This document shows, in pieces, positions 1-8,363 of a DNA stretch of 64,000 nt (position 1 is its first letter; the number at the start of each line of letters is the position of its first letter). Made by a program: the position numbers and the translations under genes. The DNA is from Halanaerobiales bacterium (lineage in GTDB: Bacteria; Bacillota; Halanaerobiia; Halanaerobiales; DTU029). Below the pieces are notes generated by a model. That model did no database searches and was not told the DNA's origin. It worked only from the letters and a program-made list of their open reading frames with translations. The DNA is taken from the NCBI GenBank assembly GCA_025451675.1, contig JANWJZ010000021.1:1-64000 (forward strand). The letters run 5' to 3'.

Positions 1-105
1 ATCTGTTATAACGGGCGGATTCAGAGCTTCACCATTAAGGATGAAACAGTGGAAGAACTGTACCGGAATATTGTCCACCGCAACAGGGAGGTCCGGGTAA
101 AATGA
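1..105 (+). CDS. C-terminus of a gene truncated by the window edge, probably the ABC transporter ATP-binding subunit
   Basis: Open frame from base 1 (ICYNGRIQSFTIKDETVEELYRNIVHRNREVRVK*); its stop overlaps (ATGA) the start of the permease gene at 102. Confidence 0.5.
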   Translation: MCYNGRIQSFTIKDETVEELYRNIVHRNREVRVK

Positions 106-1514
106 ACTCTGTGACTATGGCTTATTTAAAACTCCACTGGAATAGATTCAGGAATGCATGGCGGCCATGGCTGATCTTTTTCTTCATATATCTGGCTATC
201 CTTTTCATGGCCCTAATTTACATGGACTCCGGGCTAAAAATGAATATACTCGATAATTTACTTAAAAACCCCTTACCACTGCTTTTTACCCTGGTTGGGG
301 CAGGAGCCTTGCTGGGAATAAACTGGATCAGGTTCGGTGATTATGAAGAGCTGATTTACCTTTCCGGCTTGCCCATTTCCAGGAAGGAAATTGCCAGTGT
401 CAAATTGATTAAACTGACCCTGGAATTATTGTTGATCATCCTGATTATCCTGTCCTTTTTCATCCCCTGGGGTAAGGAGGATTTGCCGGGTTTATTATTC
501 AATTACCTGTATCTTGTTTTCTTATGCCTGAACTTCCTTTATATAGGGATGTTTTTTGCCTTCCTTGCTTTCAGGTATTTAAATAAGGCGGGGCCATACC
601 TGGTGGCCCTGGCGGCCTTTGTTACTTCCTACTACCTGAATGATTTTGTAAATACAGAAAGGTTTGCTTTCCTGGCAATAGGCAGGCCTGGTTTTTACCA
701 CTGGTTATTACTTTTAATTATCAGTATCCTTACATTTTCCTCCTGCCGGGGAATATTACCAGTGTATTTTGCCAAATTACTCAATCAGGTTAAGGCAGGC
801 AGGGGACTAAAGGAAGGCAGGCGGGGCCTTAAAAGGAGAAACATGTTGCTGGCCATTGCCTATAAAGACCTGCTCTATCTTTACAGGGATGGTTACCAGA
901 TATTACAGTCCTTACTTTTTACAGTACTGGTTATTTTCCTGGTCAGCAGGAAAAATATTGCTTCTGGACAGGAAATGCTTATTATGCAGATCTTTTTATT
1001 TACAGTTCCCTTCTCCATTGCCGGGCAATTGTCCACAAAGTTTATCGGCAGTGAGGGTTTTCTGCTGGAACAGATCAAGATGATCAGGGGGACATTGAAG
1101 GCTTATTATCTGTGCAGATTAATTCTTTCGATTCTGTATGTCACTGTTCCCGTTTTATTGGTTTATATGATATCTAATTTCTTTTTATTAAAATTAGGGC
1201 TGACCTTTCAGGTAATATTATTACTGCTCTTCCTCATTTTCATCAGCAATCTGGCTGCGGCAGGGCTTTCGGTAATCTTCATGGACAGGAAACCCCTTCC
1301 CGGTATCCCCGGCAAGGGCATAAGGGGTGAAGGATTAATCCTTTACTTCATTACCGGGATGGGTTTGCCTATTGTCCTGGCCTACTGGAATATGGGGGTA
1401 AGTATAGGTCAGATACCGCTGGTATTCAATATATATGGCCTGATACATCTGATTTTTTCTCTTGCGGCAGGTGTTGCCGGTTATTTTATGCTGGATAGGA
1501 TTGTTATTAAATAA
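102..1514 (+). CDS. ABC transporter permease-like multi-spanning membrane protein
   Basis: 470 aa, many hydrophobic segments, translationally coupled to the upstream gene. Confidence 0.6.
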   Translation: MNSVTMAYLKLHWNRFRNAWRPWLIFFFIYLAILFMALIYMDSGLKMNILDNLLKNPLPLLFTLVGAGALLGINWIRFGDYEELIYLSGLPISRKEIASVKLIKLTLELLLIILIILSFFIPWGKEDLPGLLFNYLYLVFLCLNFLYIGMFFAFLAFRYLNKAGPYLVALAAFVTSYYLNDFVNTERFAFLAIGRPGFYHWLLLLIISILTFSSCRGILPVYFAKLLNQVKAGRGLKEGRRGLKRRNMLLAIAYKDLLYLYRDGYQILQSLLFTVLVIFLVSRKNIASGQEMLIMQIFLFTVPFSIAGQLSTKFIGSEGFLLEQIKMIRGTLKAYYLCRLILSILYVTVPVLLVYMISNFFLLKLGLTFQVILLLLFLIFISNLAAAGLSVIFMDRKPLPGIPGKGIRGEGLILYFITGMGLPIVLAYWNMGVSIGQIPLVFNIYGLIHLIFSLAAGVAGYFMLDRIVIK

Positions 1515-1596
1515 ATGATATCTTCAGCAATGATTCAGCAGGAAATCATTCCGGGATGTAGAAAGAGGTTATAGGGAGAAAAAAGGAGGATTGCCG

Positions 1597-2958
1597 ATGA
1601 AGATGCCTGCTGTGAAGGATTTGCCATTGATAAGTGAATTACCGGATGTTTTTCTATTTCAGGATGGGTCCAGGGTGAATAACCTGGCTGAGTGGGAAAG
1701 GAGAAAGGGAGAAATAGCCCGTCTATACCAGTACTACATGTATGGCTATATGCCGGATACATCTGGAGAGTCCATCAGCATGGAATATATAGATTTCTGT
1801 AAGCTGGCCAGCTGGGGCGGAGGGGAGATAAGGAATACTGCTCCTGACAGGAAAATTATCAGGTTAAAGATAAGGAAGGGTGAACGGAAGGGCAGTTTTG
1901 CCATCTCTGTAAGTTTTCCGGCTGAAGAAATAGATGGAGAGTTACGGATTGTCCCGCCTGCCTATACAGGAGGCTATCCGGTATTGATAGTTATGGGGCC
2001 GCTGGGAGAGGCCCAGAGGGGATATTTGAATTCCCATGGTTATGTTGTCATTGAATTCAGCAACAATGAGGTGGCTGCTGATGACAGGAGCCGGACCGGT
2101 ACCTTCTATGATTTATACCCCTATGGGGAGAGGCCGGAAGAACAGGCAGGTACGCTGATGGCCTGGGCCTGGGGGGTAAGTAAGATTATAGATTTGATTG
2201 AGATGGATGCTGCCGGCCCCAATGAACTACGAATCAATCCTGAAAAAGTTATAGTCACCGGTGTATCCAGGTGTGGCAAGGCCACAGCAGTGGCGGGGGC
2301 CTTTGATAAAAGGATTAAGGTGGTTGTCCCGGCTTCCTCAGGGGTGGGGGGAATGGCCTCCTTCCGCTATATGAGTACGGGGAGAATATATGATTATTCC
2401 GGCCTGAAGAAGGAGGAATTCATAGACTTCCTGGGTGAGGAAGAGGGTACCCTGAACTGGCAGTGCCTGCAGGATAATCCCTACCATCTGGTCACTGATA
2501 ATGAACCCCTGAGCAACCTGCAATCCTATGGTGCCCACTGGTTCAATGATAAATTCCTGGAATTTGAGAGGGTAGAACAGTTACCCTTTGACCAGCATTT
2601 TCTGCCTGCCCTGACTGCTGCGCCGGACCGTTACTATTTTATCACCGGTGAGATAGTGGAAGGGGACTGGATGAACCCGGCCGGTACCTATCTGACTTAT
2701 CTGGCTGCCAGGAGGGTATATGAGGCCCTGGGTATCAATGATAACATAGCCATACATCTCTATGCAGTGGGGCATACCCTGACCATGGAGAATATTAAAT
2801 ACCTGGTGGAGTTCTGTGAGGAGAAGCTTTTTGGTATCAGACATGGTGTCAGGAACCTGAAAGATCTGCAGACCAGCATCTTTGAACTGCCGGAAAATTA
2901 TGACCCCTATTTTGATACCGTAAAGAAGATACCTGTGCCTGATCTAAAGGAAGGTTAA
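1597..2958 (+). CDS. alpha/beta hydrolase resembling CE15 glucuronyl esterases
   Basis: GVSRCGKATAVAGAFDKRIKVVVPASSGVGG nucleophile region resembles the CE15 G-x-S-R-x-G-K motif; ATG at 1597 has an AAAGGAGG RBS. Confidence 0.65.
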   Translation: MKMPAVKDLPLISELPDVFLFQDGSRVNNLAEWERRKGEIARLYQYYMYGYMPDTSGESISMEYIDFCKLASWGGGEIRNTAPDRKIIRLKIRKGERKGSFAISVSFPAEEIDGELRIVPPAYTGGYPVLIVMGPLGEAQRGYLNSHGYVVIEFSNNEVAADDRSRTGTFYDLYPYGERPEEQAGTLMAWAWGVSKIIDLIEMDAAGPNELRINPEKVIVTGVSRCGKATAVAGAFDKRIKVVVPASSGVGGMASFRYMSTGRIYDYSGLKKEEFIDFLGEEEGTLNWQCLQDNPYHLVTDNEPLSNLQSYGAHWFNDKFLEFERVEQLPFDQHFLPALTAAPDRYYFITGEIVEGDWMNPAGTYLTYLAARRVYEALGINDNIAIHLYAVGHTLTMENIKYLVEFCEEKLFGIRHGVRNLKDLQTSIFELPENYDPYFDTVKKIPVPDLKEG

Positions 2959-2985
2959 TCCTGAAGAGAAAAGAGGGGAATATTA

Positions 2986-3678
2986 TTGAAGAGATATATA
3001 GATTACCGGACAGTCCTGTTAACGGGGATCTTTATCCTGATACTATCATCTGTTCTTTTCTGTACTGAAGATATTCCAGGGGATTTTTCCGTTTACCCCC
3101 TGGAATATTTACTGGAAACAGAAACCGTTAAGATAGAACTAAAAATTCCTGTTCTTACTGGCCTGAAGGACAGAGAGGTTCAGGAGGATTTCAACCTGAA
3201 TAACAGAGATAAAGCTATAGCGTTTGCAGATCAAATTAGGGAGTGGGCAGACCAGGATTATTATGAATACCGTGGTGAGCCGGGGCCCTTCTTTAAGTAC
3301 CAGGCTTATGCTACCTATGAGGTGAAAAACCTGGAGGGTATCCTCAGTATTCTCATGACCTATTATGAGTTTACCGGCGGTGCCCATGGTATGGCTGTCC
3401 AGTCCAGTTACAACCTCTCTCCCCTGACCCTGGAGGAGGTATCATTCCTGGATATATTGGAGATATACGGATGGGAGCTGGAGGAGATTAAAGCAATTAT
3501 AATTAGTGAGATTGAGAAGGAAGAGAATTATTATTTTTCCGGTGCAGCCGATTATGTTAAGGATAAAGATGACTTTGACTACTACATCCAGGATGGCCAT
3601 CTGATCATCTATTTCCAGATATATGAGATTGCCCCCTATGTTGCCGGATGTCCGGAATTCAGAATAGCCCTGTATTGA
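2986..3678 (+). CDS. exported DUF3298/RsiV-like protein
   Basis: N-terminal signal/TM segment; TGGAHGMAVQSSYNL and LTLEEVSFLDI motifs typical of DUF3298 proteins. Confidence 0.55.
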   Translation: MKRYIDYRTVLLTGIFILILSSVLFCTEDIPGDFSVYPLEYLLETETVKIELKIPVLTGLKDREVQEDFNLNNRDKAIAFADQIREWADQDYYEYRGEPGPFFKYQAYATYEVKNLEGILSILMTYYEFTGGAHGMAVQSSYNLSPLTLEEVSFLDILEIYGWELEEIKAIIISEIEKEENYYFSGAADYVKDKDDFDYYIQDGHLIIYFQIYEIAPYVAGCPEFRIALY

Positions 3679-3745
3679 TTTATTTTATTAAAAAATGAAT
3701 ATTCCATGCAGGAGAATGGAAATAAATGGAGAAGTAACTAAATGA

Positions 3746-3815
3746 CACCATAACGATATAGTGGATAGCCAGAAAGGCCCTTAGGAGTAAGCAACCTGGA
3801 CCCCGCCAATGGTGT
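3746..3815 (+). ncRNA. candidate structured RNA element (nested hairpin) in the leader of the PIN-domain gene
   Basis: Nested complementary arms: ACACCAT/ATGGTGT (3746-3752/3809-3815), GTGG/CCGC (3762-3765/3803-3806), CCAG/CTGG (3770-3773/3796-3799), CTTA/TAAG around a GGAG loop (3780-3783/3788-3791). Confidence 0.4.
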
Positions 3816-3840
3816 TTAAATTTTCAGGGGAGGGTTTGTT

Positions 3841-5778
3841 TTGGAAAAAAGGTTAATCTGCACCTATGCACTGGTTAAGAGTCTCCATGAAGAGGGCAAG
3901 GATATCCTGGATGTGTTTGTTCCCTTTATCCTGATGACTTTTTATCATACCAGGAGGGAAAGATTAAGTGAAGCTGAAATAAAGGAATACCTGAAGGATT
4001 TCTTCAACCTGGAGATACCCGGGCATACGATTAAGACGATTATCACGCGGGCCAAGAGAACAGGTTATTTATTGCAGGGGAATAATAGGATTCAGTTAAC
4101 TGAGAAAGGAAAGGGCTCGGAAAAATACTTCCAGCTGGAAAGGGATATAGAGAGGGAGGTAAATAATCTACTGGAATATCTGAATCATTATTTTAAAAAA
4201 CGGGATCTCCTATATAGCAAAGAAGAAATAGCGAAAATCCTGATGACAGTCATAAATTCAAACCTTTTATCACTGACGGCCTATCTGGGGGAAGAACCGG
4301 AGATAGAGATATATATTAATCTGGAAAAGAAGGTTATAAGATACACCCTGGAATTTTTCGAATATATTGAAAAATGCAAGCCGGCAGTTTTTTTGACCCT
4401 GAAGAAGTTGATCATGGGTTCAATTATCTGCATCCTGGTAAAGAAAGACCGGAATATACTGCAGACGAAGATGGATCCATTGAAGGTTTTTCTGGATACC
4501 AATATTGTATTCAGTATACTGGGCTACCACCATCCCTGGATATCCACCCTGGCCCGGGAGCTTTTTATCATGTTGCAGGAGAATAAATTTGATTTATATG
4601 TCCTGGATTTTACCCTGGATGAGATCAGGAGGGTCCTGAGTACCTATAAAAATGCCAATTATAGCGGCAGGCGGAAAATAAGGGTGGCCTCAATGCGGAG
4701 CAGGCTGAGGAACCTGGGTATTAGCAATGTGGAGATAAATGAAATCCTGGCTAACCTGGAGGATGTCCTGCTGGAGAAATATAACATAGCTGTCTTTGAG
4801 ACCGGCCAGCTCCTGCAGGATTATCAGATAGATGAGAAGGATATTTTATTGTTGCGAAATTACAAGAAGAACAGCCCCCAAGTCTCTGTGGAACATGACC
4901 TGAAGGCCATTGAGGTGATTAAGAGGGTAAGGGGTAAAAAGTTTGGCAAACTGGAGAAATCCAGGGCCATTTTCCTCACATCTGACCACAGGTTGACCAG
5001 GTACAATTTTGAGAGGGACCATCAGATGGACTCGACCATTAATGAAGTGATACTGGATCAGCTGTTTACTAATGTCCTGTGGTTTAAAAATCCCTCCCTG
5101 GAGAGTAATCTCCCTCTCTATTCGGTAATCAGCATGCACTCCAACAGCCTTTTTATTGACAGCAATGTCTGGAATAAGTTTACCAATCTGCTTAAGAAAA
5201 TGAGGGAAGAGGGGAAACTGTCAGGTTTTGATATCACTGTCCTCCTCTTTAACAATAAGATTGAAGAGGAATTGATAAATTTTGAGGGGGATTTAAGTGT
5301 AATAAATGAAAACTTTATCGAGGATTTACTGGAAGAGTCCCAGCAGCTGTACAGGGAAAAAGAAGAAAAGCAGGATAAGACTGAGAGTATAATCAGGGAG
5401 AATAAGGAAAGCTTATTGAGGATTAAGAAGAATATAGAGGCGATTGCTGTTGCCCGTTCCGGATTTTTTTATTGGGGTAGTATAGTATTTGTCTGCATAT
5501 TGATTACTTTGCTCACCTATCTTATCTATATACAGCCCTGGGCTTCATTCTTTGCCTGGTTTGTACCAATATTCCTGCCGATAATCATATCTTCCTTTGA
5601 GATAAAATTCGGCCTTCCCTTTAAGAAGTTGAAAAAAGTGGTTTATGACTATTATCTGAATAAATTGACCAGCAGGATACTGGGTTTTTCCTCACTGGAG
5701 GAGATCAACAGGAAACTGGAGCTTCTGGAAGCAGCTATTACGGAGTATGAAGTAATGAATGGTAATGGGTTGAAATAA
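3841..5778 (+). CDS. PIN-domain putative ribonuclease with N-terminal winged-helix-like region and C-terminal transmembrane hairpin
   Basis: VFLDTNIVFSILG, DFTLDEIRRVLS and FLTSDHRLTRYN fit the PIN acidic motifs; two hydrophobic segments near the C-terminus; TTG start after a GGGGAGGG RBS. Confidence 0.65.
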   Translation: MEKRLICTYALVKSLHEEGKDILDVFVPFILMTFYHTRRERLSEAEIKEYLKDFFNLEIPGHTIKTIITRAKRTGYLLQGNNRIQLTEKGKGSEKYFQLERDIEREVNNLLEYLNHYFKKRDLLYSKEEIAKILMTVINSNLLSLTAYLGEEPEIEIYINLEKKVIRYTLEFFEYIEKCKPAVFLTLKKLIMGSIICILVKKDRNILQTKMDPLKVFLDTNIVFSILGYHHPWISTLARELFIMLQENKFDLYVLDFTLDEIRRVLSTYKNANYSGRRKIRVASMRSRLRNLGISNVEINEILANLEDVLLEKYNIAVFETGQLLQDYQIDEKDILLLRNYKKNSPQVSVEHDLKAIEVIKRVRGKKFGKLEKSRAIFLTSDHRLTRYNFERDHQMDSTINEVILDQLFTNVLWFKNPSLESNLPLYSVISMHSNSLFIDSNVWNKFTNLLKKMREEGKLSGFDITVLLFNNKIEEELINFEGDLSVINENFIEDLLEESQQLYREKEEKQDKTESIIRENKESLLRIKKNIEAIAVARSGFFYWGSIVFVCILITLLTYLIYIQPWASFFAWFVPIFLPIIISSFEIKFGLPFKKLKKVVYDYYLNKLTSRILGFSSLEEINRKLELLEAAITEYEVMNGNGLK

Positions 5779-5797
5779 TTAATAATAGATTTCTGGA

Positions 5798-5830
5798 AGG
5801 TGTTCCTGCCAATACAGGGGCACCTTTTTT
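5798..5830 (+). terminator. rho-independent terminator after the PIN gene
   Basis: AGGTGTTCCTG-ccaata-CAGGGGCACCT followed by a T run. Confidence 0.8.
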
Positions 5831-5957
5831 GTATTTTTATGAAAAAAGTAAAAATTATGCAGGATTTTTTTATATTTGTGCATAATTATATCTTAGGCAA
5901 AAAAAGTAATTATTACTACCTGGTAGTATTTAGGCTGAAGAGCATCGCTGGAAGCAT

Positions 5958-6374
5958 TTGAAGGGGGAATCTATAGGGGTGGAAAAGAGTTATAATTTGT
6001 TCGTAATTATTATCGGAGCTATGTTTTTTTTATTAGGTGTTTACTATTGGATAGTGCCTAAAATAACAATAAAAAACCCTAAATCGGCAGAGGGTGTAAT
6101 TATATCTACAGATACTGCAGTATCTGAACAAATGAAAAAAAACAATTCAAAATGGGCATTAGTGGAGATTGATATTGATGGCAAAAAGTATATATCCTCA
6201 AAAAAATTACAGGTATCTATGGATAATAAAGTAGGTGATGTTATTGAAGTAATATATGATGAAGAAAATCCTGAAAATATGGTTGTTAAGAAAAGAAACC
6301 ACATAACCTTTATGCTTGCTTTTATGGGAATTATACTTATAATATATGGGCTTTATTTAAATAAAAAATTTTAA
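5958..6374 (+). CDS. DUF3592-like membrane protein
   Basis: Two TM segments flanking a small beta-rich domain (GVIISTDTAVSEQ...VGDVIEVIYDEENPENMVV); likely true start is GTG at 5979. Confidence 0.6.
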   Translation: MKGESIGVEKSYNLFVIIIGAMFFLLGVYYWIVPKITIKNPKSAEGVIISTDTAVSEQMKKNNSKWALVEIDIDGKKYISSKKLQVSMDNKVGDVIEVIYDEENPENMVVKKRNHITFMLAFMGIILIIYGLYLNKKF

Positions 6375-6410
6375 GGTGATAGGATTTTAACATATATTTT
6401 GCATGTGAAA

Positions 6411-6440
6411 AGTATTTCTGTCAATACAGGAACACTTTTT
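6411..6440 (+). terminator. probable terminator
   Basis: AGTATTTCTG-tcaata-CAGGAACACT-TTTTT, a diverged copy of the 5798-5830 hairpin. Confidence 0.6.
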
Positions 6441-6489
6441 ACTTAATATATAGAGATTTACTATATATAGATAGAAAGGGGATGCTCTA

Positions 6490-7956
6490 ATGTTACAGGA
6501 GGATAAATGGGTAAGAGATTATATATATCTTTATTTGTTACTTATTGCCAGCAAGCTTGGATTAGCCATATATAACTTTAAGTTTTACATACCAAATATA
6601 ATAAGCAGATTTATTGTTATTTACATCTATGTTCATACTGCGATGGAAGGGATTATGCTGTTCATAAAATTTATAAAGATTATGAATAAGAAGAAGGCTG
6701 CTTACCTGTTTGTTTTTTTATTAGTATATTTGTTTACACATGCTTTTTTTATTTTATCTTTAAGATCAAAAAGATTATTTATCGTAGTTATAATTGAATT
6801 GATTTTTGTATTACTTATCAGCTTTTATAGATTAATCAAACATTTCTTATTTGTTAAAAAAGATAATTACCTATATAAAAAAGTGATTTTCTATATGGAT
6901 AATAATAAACCTGAAGAAGCATTGCAGTATATAGAAAAATATAAACAGAAGGTAGTTGAATATGAATTTTATTATGAATATATATATCTGTGCCTTAAAG
7001 GAAAGATATATAAATTGATAGATAGAAATAAGGCCCTGGATATTTGTAAAAAAGCAGTGGATTTATATAATCAGGATGAAAAAATCCGATCTTTTATTCA
7101 ATATTATGGTAGCGATATACTTCTTTATCTGATGTATATATATCTTGATTTAATAGATATTTTAAGAGAAAAAGATGAACATGAGCAGCTAAGGTATTAT
7201 AATAAGCAATTGATATTATTTGTTAAAGAAATTTTAAGCAGCGAAAAATATTATCATCAGAAAAAATTATATCAGATTGGCGGGATATTCTATGAATATG
7301 AGTACTATAACAGGGCTATAAAATATTTACGGAAAGCTAATTGTATGGGAAATAATTATAAAGTTATATATTTATTGGGGGTATCGTATTTTCATACACA
7401 AAAATACCGTAAGGCATTGAATGAATTTAACAAACTAAAAAATGTGAAAAGATATAAAATGCTTGTAAATTACTGGATTATAAGATGTAATCTTGAACTT
7501 GGTAATAGAGAAAAAGCCTTTGATTATCTTATTGAAGCGACTGATAAAGAATTGGACTTTTATCTCAAATATAGGAGCCTTGGCGATGATTATTTAAGCC
7601 TGCAGGATAAAGAAAAATATTTAGATTTCATGAAAGACAGATTGGAAAAACTAAGGACTAAATTTTTAAAACAAAGCAGGAAAAAAAAGATAATTGATGT
7701 CATCATTTTTTTATTGTTCGAATTAGATAAAGACGAGGAAGCGTATGGATATATAAAAATATTGCAGGATCTTCATCCAATTTATAAAGAGGTTTATTAT
7801 TGGAAGGTAGTTTTGAAGATTAGGAAAGGCGATTATGAAAGTGCCAGGAGGACATATAAGGAAGCGCTTAAGAGATATTCGGACTTTTTTGAAATGTATG
7901 ATTGGGTTGAGACAAATTTAAATAGGGAGAAAGTAAAAGAAATATTAAAAGTGTAG
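6490..7956 (+). CDS. membrane protein with C-terminal TPR-like repeats
   Basis: N-terminal TM segments then helical repeats (YLLGVSYFHTQKYRKALNEFNKL; GDYESARRTYKEALKRY). Confidence 0.6.
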   Translation: MLQEDKWVRDYIYLYLLLIASKLGLAIYNFKFYIPNIISRFIVIYIYVHTAMEGIMLFIKFIKIMNKKKAAYLFVFLLVYLFTHAFFILSLRSKRLFIVVIIELIFVLLISFYRLIKHFLFVKKDNYLYKKVIFYMDNNKPEEALQYIEKYKQKVVEYEFYYEYIYLCLKGKIYKLIDRNKALDICKKAVDLYNQDEKIRSFIQYYGSDILLYLMYIYLDLIDILREKDEHEQLRYYNKQLILFVKEILSSEKYYHQKKLYQIGGIFYEYEYYNRAIKYLRKANCMGNNYKVIYLLGVSYFHTQKYRKALNEFNKLKNVKRYKMLVNYWIIRCNLELGNREKAFDYLIEATDKELDFYLKYRSLGDDYLSLQDKEKYLDFMKDRLEKLRTKFLKQSRKKKIIDVIIFLLFELDKDEEAYGYIKILQDLHPIYKEVYYWKVVLKIRKGDYESARRTYKEALKRYSDFFEMYDWVETNLNREKVKEILKV

Positions 7957-8054
7957 GCTCAACATATAATTTTAGAAAGATTATTTTGATTATTCGCTAA
8001 AAACTGATATAATTTATATATAGTTTAATAATATTGGATAGGGTGGGCAGTTAG

Positions 8055-8333
8055 ATGAAGGTTGTGAAGATCTTTGAAAATGAAGGTGATAATAAAGAAA
8101 TAATCTATCTTCTGGAAAATGACCAAAAAATAATCCAGAGGAGCAATGCTACTATCAGTAAGTTTAATTTAAGCAAATGGGATGAGATAAACTTTATTCC
8201 CTCCGGTTTTCAGGAAGTTGCCCGGGAATTAAGTGCAGAAGAAGAGGAGGGTTTAAAGGATTTTCTCCTTCGGGAGGATATCTCTATCTGGAAAAGAATA
8301 AAAAAATGGTTTTCCCGTTTTACTAATAAGTAA
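8055..8333 (+). CDS. small hypothetical protein
   Basis: 92 aa ORF between AT-rich upstream region and the next RBS. Confidence 0.4.
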   Translation: MKVVKIFENEGDNKEIIYLLENDQKIIQRSNATISKFNLSKWDEINFIPSGFQEVARELSAEEEEGLKDFLLREDISIWKRIKKWFSRFTNK

Positions 8334-8363
8334 CCTGTAAAAAACACAGCAACGGAGGTCGGC

